From Flavobacteriales bacterium (lineage in GTDB: Bacteria; Bacteroidota; Bacteroidia; Flavobacteriales_F; PHOS-HE28), in NCBI GenBank assembly GCA_016788635.1, contig JAEUSU010000005.1, positions 62,001 through 126,000 of the forward strand: a DNA stretch of 64,000 nt, given 5' to 3'. A program made the position numbers and the translations under genes. The notes under the pieces were generated by a model. It was not told the origin of the DNA. It searched no databases and worked only from the letters and a program-made list of their open reading frames with translations. This document shows, piece by piece, positions 6,991 to 17,030 of this stretch. How positions within the stretch are numbered: the stretch's first letter is position 1; each line of letters opens with the position of its first letter.

Positions 6991-9900
6991 ATGAGGTGTG
7001 TAGCATGGGCAGTTGTGATGACCTGCGGGTTACAAATGAGTGCCCAGAATCTGCACAACCCTTACAACGACCAAACAGGGCAAGCCTTTCCACTGGTTGT
7101 GCCGAACTGACCACTAGGGAACACTGCGTATGTTGGAGAGTATCAGATCTTTATGCATGACTATTTCTGGTTCAGGGACGATGTTGAAATTGGATTCGTC
7201 AAAGTGGAGTTGGTAGGCTTCCCGTTCGTGCCACCCTGGACCACACCCGTCCCTGGCATTCGCCGCATGGAGATGCCAAGCTTGGAGAGTTACACCTTTC
7301 AAGCACAACCGGGTGCCTGCCAAGGGTGGTCATGGTTCTCCAATAATCATGGACAGACTGGAACACAGGACCAGGGACTCATGCGCGTATCGTTGATCGA
7401 CTTTGAGCCTGGTGAGACAGGTGGAGCGCAGTATCACATGAGTGATATTGCCAGCCTGATCAGTCACCTACAGATCAACGTTAATGGCGCCGGTTCACAT
7501 TATTGTACAGATGATGATTTGGAAAGACGTTGGTTCCCACACTCCGTGCTCCGACATACGGTCTATTACGTGAATGGATCGAACCAGGTCATCGACTCTA
7601 TTTCGTGGGTCTATGACCATACAAGGGGCCGAATGCGGCACTACCCATTTTGCTTTGGTTGTGGTGGAATAGCAGAAGCATACGACGTTATCTTCCGTCC
7701 CTATATTCATTCTGACCCTATCGGACATATGTACGACGCCGGTTCTAACGCGTCGTGGATGAGCACGTTACCCAAAGGCACCATCAACTATTTCCCCAAG
7801 CCATGGAATGCGGATGAACACAGCGAGTTGTGGCCGGATGATAATAGTGACCCCTTCGATGGATCGCCTCTCAATGGCAACAACGAGATCTGCCGTGCCG
7901 CACCCTACACCTTGATGGAGGCGCCACTCCTGAATTACAATGCTAGTGGCTATGCTGGATATCAGATATTGGGCGGTGTTCAAGAACCGCTCTTCTACAA
8001 TGATCAAACACCCACGATCGATATCCCATGGACCTTTGTCATCGACAAACCCATCGACCTGAAGCTGATCAATCCAGGGGAACAGATCATCTACAACCCC
8101 GAGGAAGCCATCATCGACATCGATGGCAGCCAGTATCCAGAGCGCACCCTGGTCTTTCCATTCGGGTACACCTTCAAGACCGTGCAGGGCACGCACCCGG
8201 ACCGTGCGGCCGTAGAGGCGGTTGACCCCTTGAGCACCTATCCGGACCCGAGGAACGCACCGGTGCCCAGTACGCTGGGCTCCACCAGTTCGACATACGT
8301 GGTGCGTGCAGGCAACACCTTGGTGATCGAGCCGTGCGTGACGATCATGGATGCGGTGATCGTTGTGGAGAGTGGCGCCACCGTGCGCATGAACCAGAAT
8401 CAGGTGTACGGCAACTACACGCTGGATACAAGCCCTGGTGGTACGGTGGAGTATCTGGACTGGGCGACCATCGAGAAGCCATGCCCTGCGGAATGCCATG
8501 GAGACGCCGGGTACGAAAGGAAGGATGTCATCATCAATGGCACACAGACCTGGTCGCCCGGCAATGTGTGGTTCGATACGGACCAGGATGATGTGCTGCG
8601 CATCGGCGGACTGGTGCGGGTGAAGGAAGGCGCTGTGTTGACCATTGAGCCGGGATTGAAGCTCGCCTTCGGTCCCTTTGGCCGCATGGTGGTGGAGCGT
8701 GGAGCGCGTGTGGAGGCGGAGGAAGTCACCTTCACAAGCGCCTGCGAGCAGATGTGGCAGGGCATCGAGGTGTGGGGCACACAGGATGCAGGGCAGCTAC
8801 CGGTAATAGGTAATACGGACCAAGGCGTTTTCATCGCGATCGAATGCCAGTTCGAGAACGCCCACCTGGCGCTCCTGGCCGGGCGGCGGGATGGACATTT
8901 CGGCGCGGTATACAATGGTGGCATCCTCAAGGCGTTGAACAACACGTTCAGGAATTGTGGAGCGGACGTCCATATTCCGCCCACCAAGAATATGCACCTG
9001 GGCATTGAACTGGCCAACCAGTGCTTCATCGCCCACAATACGTTTATCACTGACCGGAAGTTGATCGCGGCGGGGTACCATGACGGGTTCGGTCTTCCAA
9101 GGGCGCCCACCCATCATGTGCTGCTGGCGGTGTGAAAGGCGTGAACGTGAACTACAACACCTTTTCCAATGCGCTCACCACCGGCTCATGGGCACCGCAT
9201 TTGCGCGGTACCGGCATAAACGCCATCAACGCTCAGTTCACCGCTGCGCAGAATACGTTCACCGGGTTCAGCGAGGCCATCTGGCACCATACGGGCGGGT
9301 TCACCAAACAGTACTTCCCCAGCGCGCGGATACGGTACAATACGATCACGGACTGCATCCACGGCATTGTGACGGTAGATACGGAGTTGGACGAGATCCT
9401 GCACAACACCATTGTGTTGTCAGCAAGCCCGGAGGTCGGTTATGCGAACGACGATCCGGAACAAGGGTATGACTATCCGGTAGGGATATACACCCAAGGC
9501 AGCCACCGGTTCCACATCGAAGGGAACGTGATCGTTGGCAATGAACTGGCGGCTCAACCCAATTTCTGGAGCTATGGAATGGTCATCAATCAAAACAATG
9601 GACTGGTCGCCGACAATACGTCTGTCGTTCACATGAATGAAATTGGGCGGGTTGATTTTGGCATTCAGTGTGAAGGGGATAATCGTGGTAACACCTTTGG
9701 GGCAGGTGTGATGATCGAATGCAATGAGTTCGGCCAGACGTTGGAGAACGATGTGAGGGTCCATGACATTGCGATCGCTTCGAACTGGATGTATGAGACA
9801 CAGACGATCCCCGGAGTGCTACGCGATCAGGGGTCATGCGCACTGGTAAATACTCAGGCGGCCAATCGATTCTCCATGCACAATACCGGCGACGCCTACC

Positions 9901-10865
9901 TCGAACATCTGTACTTCGATGACGTTTCACAATTGCTAAATGGTTTCTTCCATTATCAAGATGACCCGAGTATGCTGCCGATCTTCGTCGAGACCAATGC
10001 GCCAATCATATCGGATTGTTTGTTTTCAACGGCACGTTCATGTTCGTCGCTGCACTCGTGGACCAAGCCATTTTTAACATCGCACATTGCGCAACTCAAA
10101 TCACGTGTTCAGGGGCTTAAGGATAGCCTGATCTACGTTACAGACTCATTGGAAGTGATGGTGTTAGAGCGAAAGCTGGACGATACGCGAGCTCGACACA
10201 ACATTGCACTGAACAGTTCCATGCGGCACGTGTTGGAATTCGAGCAATTGGATAGCCTGTATGCGATCTTGATCGAGGGCGAGGGATTGAGCCGTGCAAG
10301 GTTGTTGTTGCAATACCACTTGGAGAGGAACGAGATGGACATTGTGGATTCACTGATCTCAGTGATCATCGATGAGGAGGGCGGCATTACCAGTGACCAT
10401 ACGCTGCTTTGGCAGTTGCGGGCAAGTATTCATGCTGGACAGAGCGTGAACGACTCCTTGATCAGTTTGCTCTATGGCATGGTATCAAATAACCCGCTGG
10501 GAGCGTGGAACCCCAAGGCCATACTGAGCCAGTTGAGGGGGGTGCGATACTCACGTGTGCCATGGATGCTCAATGACACGATACCGGGCATCCGAAGTTT
10601 GATGGGCACGGACGATGACAGGGTTCAGTACCACGTGTCCATGGCACCCAACCCGACGAACGCTGTTCTACAAGTCCGGTGTAACGGCTGTGAGATCGGT
10701 TCTTTGCGCTTGATCGCACTGGATGGCCGTGAGGTGGCCCATTGGCAGCTCGCTCTGGTACCTGAAGCCTGGTTGAATGTTGGCTCAATGCCAGAGGGAA
10801 CCTATCTCTTGGAAGTGATCGGCGGTTCTTTCCGAAGTGTCGAACGGATCGTCGTTTTGCGATGA
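6991..10865 (+). pseudogene. Large T9SS-secreted beta-helix protein, interrupted by a stop and a frameshift
   Basis: Read as one gene this would encode about 1290 residues. It starts at ATG 6991 with a signal peptide (MRCVAWAVVMTCGLQMSAQ). An in-frame TGA at 7108-7110 interrupts it after 39 codons, but the same frame continues at once with regular sequence (PLGNTAYVGEYQIF) through the ATG at 7153 up to a TGA at 9133-9135. The protein then continues in the -1 frame (open from at least 9105; GTG at 9132) to 10865. The middle contains right-handed beta-helix coils, for example LVRVKEGAVLTIEPGLKL and MWQGIEVWG, and many 'N-T-F/N-T-I' rungs. The C-terminus (APNPTNAVLQV to RIVVLR) is a T9SS type A sorting domain. 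Either two mutations have killed the gene or two sequence errors are present. Confidence 0.75.
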
Positions 10866-12352
10866 GAGCGGTAGTTATCACCTTGCACGTACTCGCCATT
10901 GTATGCGCCCCGCGTCTATTGGCTCAGGAACGCTGGATGGTCAACCTGGATGACTCGTCGTCGACGGATGTGTTGGGCTTCGTGTTACCCTTAGCGGACA
11001 CCACGTATTTATGTGTGTCCACCACATCCTTCGTACAGCCCGGTCGCTTCAACTACTGGCATGTGGATGGCACAGGCAGCGTGCTGGATCTTCGACCCCA
11101 CGTCGATACTACTTATGCCTACAAATCGGGAGCGGGTCATTGCATTATTCCCAAGACGGACGGCACATACTGGCTCACCGGTAACAGGATCCCGCTTGCT
11201 GGCGGGGACCGTGACGGCGTGTTGATGTGCTTGACCAACACAGGAGATACCTGCTGGGTCCGTGCATTCGGCGGGCCTGGCTTCGAGGTATTGAATGGTG
11301 CCTGTGCCACAAGCGATGGCGGCGCGCTGTTGGTGGGAAACCGGAACGGAACACAGAACGATGTCTATGCCGTGCGTGTGGATGCCAACGGGGACAGCCT
11401 ATGGACACGCACATACGGTGCGGTTGGCACAACGGAATATGGCATTGGGGTGCGGCCCACTCTGGACGGGGGCTTCATCGTATTCGGCTACAAGGTGCTC
11501 GCCGGCAACAACGCCGACATGTACCTGCTGAAGCTGGACAGCCAGGGCAACCAGCAATGGCAACGCAACTACGGCAGCCCGTGGAGCGATAATGCGGGCT
11601 TCGTCGAGCAACTACCTGATGGTCGCTTCGCTCTTGCAGGCGGCCAGAGACCATCATCTGTAGCTGCCCATAGGCCCGTATTCTACTTGTTGAATAGTGC
11701 TGGTGTTGAACTGTGGCATGTGCTGCTGGATGATGGACCTGAGTTCAGTGTGTTCTTCACCGTTCCGCTTCTTTTAGCCGATGCTGGGTATTGCATAGCC
11801 GGGAGTAGCAGCCTCGGTGGTCAGGAAGTGGTCCACTTGGTGCGGCTGGATAGCGCAGGCTCATTGGTCTGGCGCAGGTATTACCAGAACAACACCATCA
11901 CGGACCACTACATCTACGACCTGCGGCGCACGCTGGACGGGGGCTTCATCATGGCGGGCACGGCCTTCGCCACGCTGCCGGTAAGCCAGGATGCCTGGCT
12001 GGTGAAGGTGGACAGCTTCGGTTGTCTGGTACCCGGCTGCCAGGTGTTCGATGGCCTGCAGGAACAGTTCACCGATCTGGGCGAGGCGCTGCACGTATTC
12101 CCCAACCCCGCGCACGGACAGGTGCAGGTGCGGGTGGAGCTTCCGCCGGGCTTCGCCGTGCAGGGGCCCTTGCAACTGGGCCTCGTTTCAACGGATGGCC
12201 GCCTGGTCCAGCAACGGAACCTTGGCGCGCTTCCGCCCGGGCAGCAGGCGCTCCACACGCTGCCGCTCACGGGCCTTTCCGCCGGGCTCTACCACCTGCA
12301 CCTGACCGATGGCAACCGCTGGCTGAGCGGAACCAAGTTGATCGTAGAGTAG
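10862..12352 (+). CDS. T9SS type A sorting domain protein with propeller-like repeats
   Basis: A 496-residue secreted protein. The signal peptide ends at LLAQ (about residue 22). The body contains repeats of the form 'TxDGGFIVxG...DMYLLKLDSQGNxxWxRxYG', about 50 residues each, like beta-propeller adhesins of Bacteroidota. The last 85 residues (VFPNPAHGQVQV to LSGTKLIVE) form a T9SS type A sorting domain, so the protein should cross the outer membrane and be attached or released there. Its ATG overlaps the stop of the preceding beta-helix gene (ATGA), suggesting one transcription unit. GC content rises towards the 3' end. Ligand unknown. Confidence 0.85.
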   Translation: MRAVVITLHVLAIVCAPRLLAQERWMVNLDDSSSTDVLGFVLPLADTTYLCVSTTSFVQPGRFNYWHVDGTGSVLDLRPHVDTTYAYKSGAGHCIIPKTDGTYWLTGNRIPLAGGDRDGVLMCLTNTGDTCWVRAFGGPGFEVLNGACATSDGGALLVGNRNGTQNDVYAVRVDANGDSLWTRTYGAVGTTEYGIGVRPTLDGGFIVFGYKVLAGNNADMYLLKLDSQGNQQWQRNYGSPWSDNAGFVEQLPDGRFALAGGQRPSSVAAHRPVFYLLNSAGVELWHVLLDDGPEFSVFFTVPLLLADAGYCIAGSSSLGGQEVVHLVRLDSAGSLVWRRYYQNNTITDHYIYDLRRTLDGGFIMAGTAFATLPVSQDAWLVKVDSFGCLVPGCQVFDGLQEQFTDLGEALHVFPNPAHGQVQVRVELPPGFAVQGPLQLGLVSTDGRLVQQRNLGALPPGQQALHTLPLTGLSAGLYHLHLTDGNRWLSGTKLIVE

Positions 12353-12353
12353 C

Positions 12354-12606
12354 CACTCGCCACTCCTCACTCGGTGCGTTGGGCTGCGCGCAGCACTCGC
12401 AACTCCCCACTCGCCACTCGGTGCGCTGGCCATGCGCGCGGCACTCGCCACTCGGTGCGCTGGGCCGTGCGTAGTACTCGTCACTCGCCACTCGGTGCGT
12501 TGGGCCGTGCGCGGCACTCGTCACTCGCCACTCGGTGTGTCGGGCCGTGCGCGGCACTCGTCACTCGCCACTCGGTGTGTCAGCCTTGCGCGCGGCACTC
12601 GCCACT
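12354..12606. repeat. Tandem repeat between convergent genes
   Basis: About six degenerate copies of a unit near 40 bp, of the form ACTCGTCACTCGCCACTCGG followed by TGCGTTGGGCCGTGCGCGGC. The copies differ by small insertions and substitutions. They fill the whole space between the T9SS gene ending at 12352 and the stop of the convergent lipoprotein gene at 12606. Long open frames through this block arise because the repeats lack stops; they are not genes. Confidence 0.85.
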
Positions 12607-13979
12607 CATTTTGTAAAAAGGCTGATCTTCTCATCCCCCGGCCGTTGGTCCACGTAGGTCACGAAGAACTGCAGCATCTCGTCCGTTGTGCGCATAAAGC
12701 GGCTGTCCGTGCCGGTGATGGCGCGTGGCGGCCGGAAGGGCTGGTGCGGATTGTCGGCCGTGTTGTCGAAGATGCCCACCACATGGATGGTAGTGCCCGA
12801 TGGCAAGGGAAGCAGATAGGGCAGTGTGTAGGCATACTGCCATTTGAAGTCCCATTCGGGAATGCGCACCAGTGGAACGGTGTCGCGCGCGGGCGTCACT
12901 GCGTAGGCCACGAACGACTTGCCGAGCAGGTGCATATGCGGGTTCACGGTGACCACGCTGATGGGCTTGCGCAAGGTGAGCTGGGTGTGGAAGCTGCGCA
13001 CTTCGCCGGGCTCCAGGTGCAAGGGCGGATCGATGGGCGTGTGCGTGCTGCCCAGGCTCAGTTCCTGCAGGGGCCGCTCCGGTGGGCCGGGCGCGAACCA
13101 GAGCAGGAAGCGCGAACGGTCCGTGGTGTCGCGCGTGCTGGGGCCGTAGTGCAGGGTGTTCAGCAGGAAGGCGCCCTCGCGTTTCAGGTGGAGCCCCCCC
13201 AGGCCATCCGGCAGCACCAGCGGGTCCAGCCCCGGCAGGTGGTTCACCACGCTGGGCACCAGGGGTGGCCAGCTGCCGTCGTCGTTGGTCAATTGCAAGG
13301 CGGCGAAAGCCTCGGGGCCGTGGATCTCCTCGGCATTGAGGTACCGCGCACCAGCGAACACATCCTGCTTCTTCCCCCTGGGGTAATTGATGAGCGCGGC
13401 GTTCATGTGGTGCACCAGTTGCCGGTTGCCGGGCACGAAGGCCACGGCACGCAGAAAGGTGTCACGCTCCAGTTGGAAGGGTGCCTTGGCGATCATGAAG
13501 CGGTCGCGCGCATCGCCGGGTATGTGGAAGCTGTCCGGCAGCCACACCACATGGTCCGGTTCGCCGAGCAGCGGGTCCTCGGGCAGGTCGGGAGGCGGTG
13601 GCAGCAATGAAGTATCGCCGGGTAGCGCACCCTGATCGGCCCAGCGGGCCAGCAGCGCGATCTCATGGCGCGTCAATGCGCGCTCACCTAAAAAGCGGCG
13701 GTAGCTCGTATCCGCAGGCCACGGCGGCATGTAGCCTTTGCCGGTGGCCAGCTTGATCATCTGCGCCTTGCGCTGGGCATCGCGGTACGTGATCAACGGG
13801 AAGGGACCGGCATGACCCGGGCGGTGGCAGGGCATGCAGTTGGACCAGAGGATCGGGGCCACATGCGCGGCGTAGGTCACGGTGTCGGGCAGGGCCTCGG
13901 CTGTCGCGGTGTCCGTGGTGTCCATACCACAGGACCAGGCCAGCAGCAGCAGCGTGAAGGCGTACACGGACCATCGCAT
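12606..13979 (-). CDS. Lipoprotein with cytochrome c-like motif and copper-monooxygenase-like C-terminal half
   Basis: A 457-residue protein. The N-terminus is a lipoprotein signal with Cys17 (LLLLAWSC). A single haem-binding CxxCH motif, CMPCH, lies at residues 48-52, followed by the typical GHAGPFPLITY segment of planctomycete-type cytochrome domains. The C-terminal half resembles copper type II ascorbate-dependent monooxygenases: VHHMNAAL and, later, NPHMHLLGKS supply the expected histidine/methionine ligands. ATG 13979 is chosen because it directly precedes the signal; upstream extension has no signal. Likely located in the periplasm or on the outer membrane as a redox enzyme; substrate unknown. 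Divergent from the DUF4230 gene, 40 bases apart. Confidence 0.75.
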   Translation of the reverse strand: MRWSVYAFTLLLLAWSCGMDTTDTATAEALPDTVTYAAHVAPILWSNCMPCHRPGHAGPFPLITYRDAQRKAQMIKLATGKGYMPPWPADTSYRRFLGERALTRHEIALLARWADQGALPGDTSLLPPPPDLPEDPLLGEPDHVVWLPDSFHIPGDARDRFMIAKAPFQLERDTFLRAVAFVPGNRQLVHHMNAALINYPRGKKQDVFAGARYLNAEEIHGPEAFAALQLTNDDGSWPPLVPSVVNHLPGLDPLVLPDGLGGLHLKREGAFLLNTLHYGPSTRDTTDRSRFLLWFAPGPPERPLQELSLGSTHTPIDPPLHLEPGEVRSFHTQLTLRKPISVVTVNPHMHLLGKSFVAYAVTPARDTVPLVRIPEWDFKWQYAYTLPYLLPLPSGTTIHVVGIFDNTADNPHQPFRPPRAITGTDSRFMRTTDEMLQFFVTYVDQRPGDEKISLFTK

Positions 13980-14019
13980 GGCGCCAAGATACCCGCCGCC
14001 ACCACGACCTTTGTGCCGC

Positions 14020-14640
14020 ATGAAACGGATCACCGGTCTGCTGCTCCTGGCGGGGGTGGCGCTGCTCGTCTTCTTCCTCACCCGCGAACTGTACCGGCCA
14101 GCGGGCCGCACGGAACAGGTGACGAGCGACGTGCTGTTGGAGCGCGTGCGCCCGGTGCTGAAGCTCACCACCGTGGAGGGCGACTTCATGGAGCTTTACA
14201 CCTACCGTGACAACAGCGCCGCCTGGTTCGACTGGTCGAAGGACCTGCCGTGGAACCAGAAGAAGGCCATCCTGCGCGTGAAGGCGCGCGCCAGCGTGGG
14301 CTACGACCTGGAGGGCCTGCACCTGGAGTTCGATGAGCACGAGCGGGTGGTGCGCCTGCTCGGCATGGACCGCCCCAAGTTGCTCGCGCTGGAGCACGAT
14401 GTGGACTACTACGACCTGGAAGAGGGCGCCTTCAACCGCTTCACCGCGGCGGACCATTCGCGCATCAACGCGCAGGCCAAGGAGATGGTGCGCGGCAAGG
14501 TGGAACGCAGCGGACTGCTGAAGGAGGCCGAGGCGCAGCGCGACGAATTGCTCACCGTATTGAAGGCCGTGGTGGAGAGCGCCGGCTGGCAGTTCGATGA
14601 CCGGGTGTCGCAGCCGGAACTGAGGCCTGCGGACCGCTAA
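14020..14640 (+). CDS. DUF4230 domain protein
   Basis: A 206-residue protein with one N-terminal membrane anchor (about residues 4-20) followed by an extracytoplasmic DUF4230 (PF14014) domain, a family of unknown function common in Bacteroidota. Characteristic stretches are KLTTVEGDFMELYTY, KKAILRVKARASVGYDL and the C-terminal helix with AEAQRDELLTVLKAVVESAGW. ATG 14020 is chosen as it opens the anchor; an upstream frame extension lies in the divergent gene. CTTTG just upstream (14008-14014 area) resembles the local -7 promoter box. Confidence 0.8.
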   Translation: MKRITGLLLLAGVALLVFFLTRELYRPAGRTEQVTSDVLLERVRPVLKLTTVEGDFMELYTYRDNSAAWFDWSKDLPWNQKKAILRVKARASVGYDLEGLHLEFDEHERVVRLLGMDRPKLLALEHDVDYYDLEEGAFNRFTAADHSRINAQAKEMVRGKVERSGLLKEAEAQRDELLTVLKAVVESAGWQFDDRVSQPELRPADR

Positions 14641-14673
14641 GCGAACCACCCGCACCGGCCGAGTGTTCCCCGG

Positions 14674-14681
14674 TATCTTCG
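14674..14681 (+). promoter_or_regulatory. -7 promoter box (TATCTTCG) of ispG
   Basis: TATCTTCG matches the Bacteroidota TAnnTTTG -7 box except for one base, and lies 12 bases before the ispG ATG. The implied leader is very short. No clear -33 element was identified. Confidence 0.55.
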
Positions 14682-14693
14682 TCCCGCAACGCC

Positions 14694-16646
14694 ATGTCCG
14701 TCACCACGCTCGCCCCCTGGCAATACGGCCCCAGCCTCACGCGCTATGAGCGGTGGCGGACGGGCGCCGTGCGCATCGGCCCCATCGGGATCGGTGGTGA
14801 CAATCCCATCCGGGTGCAGAGCATGACCACCACGGACACGATGGACACCGCCGCCACCGTGGCCCAGAGCATCCGCATGATCGAGGCGGGCTGCGAGCTG
14901 GTGCGCATCACCGCGCCATCGAAGAAGGACGCCGAGAACCTCGCCGAGATCAAGAAGCAGTTGCGCGCAGCAGGCTTCGATACGCCGCTGGTGGCCGACA
15001 TCCACTTCACACCCAACGCCGCCGAAGTGGCCGCACGCATCGTGGAGAAGGTGCGCGTGAATCCCGGCAATTACGTGGATAAGAAGAAGTTCGATGTGCG
15101 CGAGTACACCGATGTGGAATACGCTGCAGAGCTTGAGCGCATCCGCGAGCGCTTCACGCCCTTGGTGCGCATCTGCAAGGAGAACGGCACGGCCATGCGC
15201 ATCGGCACCAACCATGGCAGCCTCAGCGACCGCATCCTCAACCGCTACGGCGATACACCGATGGGCATGGTGGAGAGCGCCTTCGAGTTCCTGCGCATCT
15301 GCCGGGATGAGGACTACCACGAGATCGTGCTGAGCATGAAGGCCAGCAACGTCCAGGTGATGGTGCAGGCCTACCGGCTGCTCGTGCACCGCATGATGCA
15401 GGAAGGCTGGGACTATCCTCTGCACCTGGGCGTCACCGAGGCTGGCGACGGTGAGGACGGCCGCGTGAAGAGCGCTGCGGGCATCGGTGCACTGCTGGAA
15501 GATGGCATCGGGGACACCGTCCGCGTGAGCCTCACTGAAGAACCGGAAGCGGAGATCCCGGTTGCGCGCGCGTTGGTTGACCGTTATGCGAAACGTGCCG
15601 GTCATGATGCGATTCCGGAGATCACGAACCCACCAGTTGATCCGTTCACGCATACGAGACGCGCGACACGCGAAGTCCTCAACATAGGGGCACGCCATGT
15701 ACCGGTGGTGATGGCCGACCTGAGCGGCAGAAAGGAGATCACGCCTGCCACGCTCTTCGCCTGGGGCTACCGCTACAGTGTGCCGCTGGACAAGTGGAAC
15801 ATTACTGACCAGGCCTGCGACCTCGCGTTCATCGGAAAGAACACGATCGACTTCGAGATACCCGGCACGCTGGGCATCGTTCAGGACCACACCGTTTGGC
15901 TTGCGAACAAGCAGAAGGAGCGGCACTATCCCTTCATCAACAAGATTGAATACCTCGGTGGCGCAGAGACGCATCCGAATTTCAATCTGGTTTATGCCAC
16001 GCTGCCCGACCTCGATGATGCGTTCATCGCGAAGCTGAAGAGCGACCCGACCGCTGTGTTGCTCATCGACAGCTACAACGCGCACGGCATGGCCGAACAG
16101 CGCAGGCTCTTCTTCGAGCTGATCGCGAAGGAGTGCCCTGTGCCGGTGATCATCGGCCGCGCATACGGCGACATCAGCAACGATGCATTGGTGTTGGAGA
16201 GCAGCACGGACATCGGACCGCTGCTGATCGATGGCCTGGGCGATGGCATCTACATCGCTGACGAAAAGGGCGGAAGAGAAGACCTCGTCTGCCGCACGGC
16301 ATTCGGCATCCTGCAGGCCACGCGCACGCGCACCAGCAAGACCGAGTACATCAGTTGCCCCAGTTGCGGCCGCACGCTGTTCGACCTGCAGGAGACGACC
16401 GCTCGCATCCGCTCACGCACCAGTCATCTGAAAGGAGTCAAGATCGGGATCATGGGTTGCATCGTGAACGGTCCCGGCGAAATGGCCGATGCGGACTTCG
16501 GTTACGTGGGCACTGGGCCCGGCGTGATCACCCTGTACCGCGAGAAAGAAGTGGTGAAGCGCAACGTGCCCAGTGCGCAGGCCGTGGATGAATTGATCGC
16601 GCTGATCAAGGAGCATGGCATGTGGGTGGAGCCGGCGGAAGCCTGA
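14694..16646 (+). CDS. ispG: 4-hydroxy-3-methylbut-2-enyl diphosphate synthase (long form)
   Basis: IspG (GcpE) converts 2-C-methyl-D-erythritol 2,4-cyclodiphosphate to HMBPP in the MEP isoprenoid pathway, using a 4Fe-4S cluster. At 650 residues this is the long form with an extra domain between the TIM barrel and the iron-sulfur domain, as in plants and Bacteroidota. The barrel begins with PIRVQSMTTTDT. Cluster cysteines are visible at 555 and 558 (CPSCGR) and 589 (MGCIVNGPGE), followed by a conserved ADADFGYVG. The gene stands alone with its own promoter box and is followed by a hairpin terminator. IspD, another MEP enzyme, is encoded at 27.9 kb. Confidence 0.97.
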   Translation: MSVTTLAPWQYGPSLTRYERWRTGAVRIGPIGIGGDNPIRVQSMTTTDTMDTAATVAQSIRMIEAGCELVRITAPSKKDAENLAEIKKQLRAAGFDTPLVADIHFTPNAAEVAARIVEKVRVNPGNYVDKKKFDVREYTDVEYAAELERIRERFTPLVRICKENGTAMRIGTNHGSLSDRILNRYGDTPMGMVESAFEFLRICRDEDYHEIVLSMKASNVQVMVQAYRLLVHRMMQEGWDYPLHLGVTEAGDGEDGRVKSAAGIGALLEDGIGDTVRVSLTEEPEAEIPVARALVDRYAKRAGHDAIPEITNPPVDPFTHTRRATREVLNIGARHVPVVMADLSGRKEITPATLFAWGYRYSVPLDKWNITDQACDLAFIGKNTIDFEIPGTLGIVQDHTVWLANKQKERHYPFINKIEYLGGAETHPNFNLVYATLPDLDDAFIAKLKSDPTAVLLIDSYNAHGMAEQRRLFFELIAKECPVPVIIGRAYGDISNDALVLESSTDIGPLLIDGLGDGIYIADEKGGREDLVCRTAFGILQATRTRTSKTEYISCPSCGRTLFDLQETTARIRSRTSHLKGVKIGIMGCIVNGPGEMADADFGYVGTGPGVITLYREKEVVKRNVPSAQAVDELIALIKEHGMWVEPAEA

Positions 16647-16684
16647 GCTCCCAACGCCTTCGCAACGAATTGTCCTGAATGCAC

Positions 16685-16706
16685 GAAGCCGCCCAGGAGC
16701 GGCTTC
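16685..16706 (+). terminator. Hairpin terminator after ispG
   Basis: GAAGCCGC and GCGGCTTC form an 8-bp perfect stem with a 6-base loop, followed by TGCTTTG. It lies 39 bases after the ispG stop. Confidence 0.65.
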
Positions 16707-16775
16707 TGCTTTGCAAGGTGGACCGGCCTTGGTGGGCCGGTAGAATGTGCACGGTAATGCGAGGCGTACTTCCGC

Positions 16776-16916
16776 TCAATGCGGCGTACGGGCGTCCACC
16801 ACGGTGTTCGGCCCGCTGAGGCCCTGCGGTTCCGGAGCCTTGTGCGCCAGGGTGATGACCACGAGCACGACCACGATCAGAGCGGCCTGGATGAGGGTGC
16901 GGTATTTCGGTTCCAT
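16776..16916 (-). CDS. Small single-pass membrane protein
   Basis: A 46-residue protein starting MEPKYRTLIQAAL, with one strongly hydrophobic segment (about residues 9-25, LIQAALIVVVLVVITLA) and a polar proline-containing tail. ATG 16916 is preferred over an upstream start at 16964 because it places the membrane segment near the N-terminus. It lies downstream of, and in the same direction as, the winged-helix regulator and membrane protein genes, 114 bases away. No family recognised; it may be a chance frame, though its membrane segment is well formed. Confidence 0.4.
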   Translation of the reverse strand: MEPKYRTLIQAALIVVVLVVITLAHKAPEPQGLSGPNTVVDARTPH

Positions 16917-17030
16917 GATGGTTCGTTCAATTGGTGCGTGACCCAGTGAACGGGGCCTGGACACGGCGGTTCCTTCTTTTCGACGGACCCGGCCTGTGTA
17001 TCGACGAATGCGGTCAGGTCATGAACCGGG

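Noticed and set aside
9085-9135. Programmed -1 frameshift in the beta-helix gene
   Set aside because: No convincing slippery heptamer was seen, and a second lesion (the TGA at 7108) favours decay or sequence error.
629-10865. All frameshifts in this part explained as long-read assembly errors
   Set aside because: Not excluded, but the core genes over the other 53 kb show none, and the TGA at 7108 is a substitution, so I kept them as observations.
12354-12606. Tandem repeat considered as a CRISPR array
   Set aside because: The copies are adjacent with no unique spacers of constant length, and no cas genes are near.
12432-13610. A 392-codon plus-strand open frame through the tandem repeat and opposite the lipoprotein gene
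   Set aside because: The repeat lacks stops and the rest is the antisense of a gene with clear haem and copper motifs; the translation has no family features.
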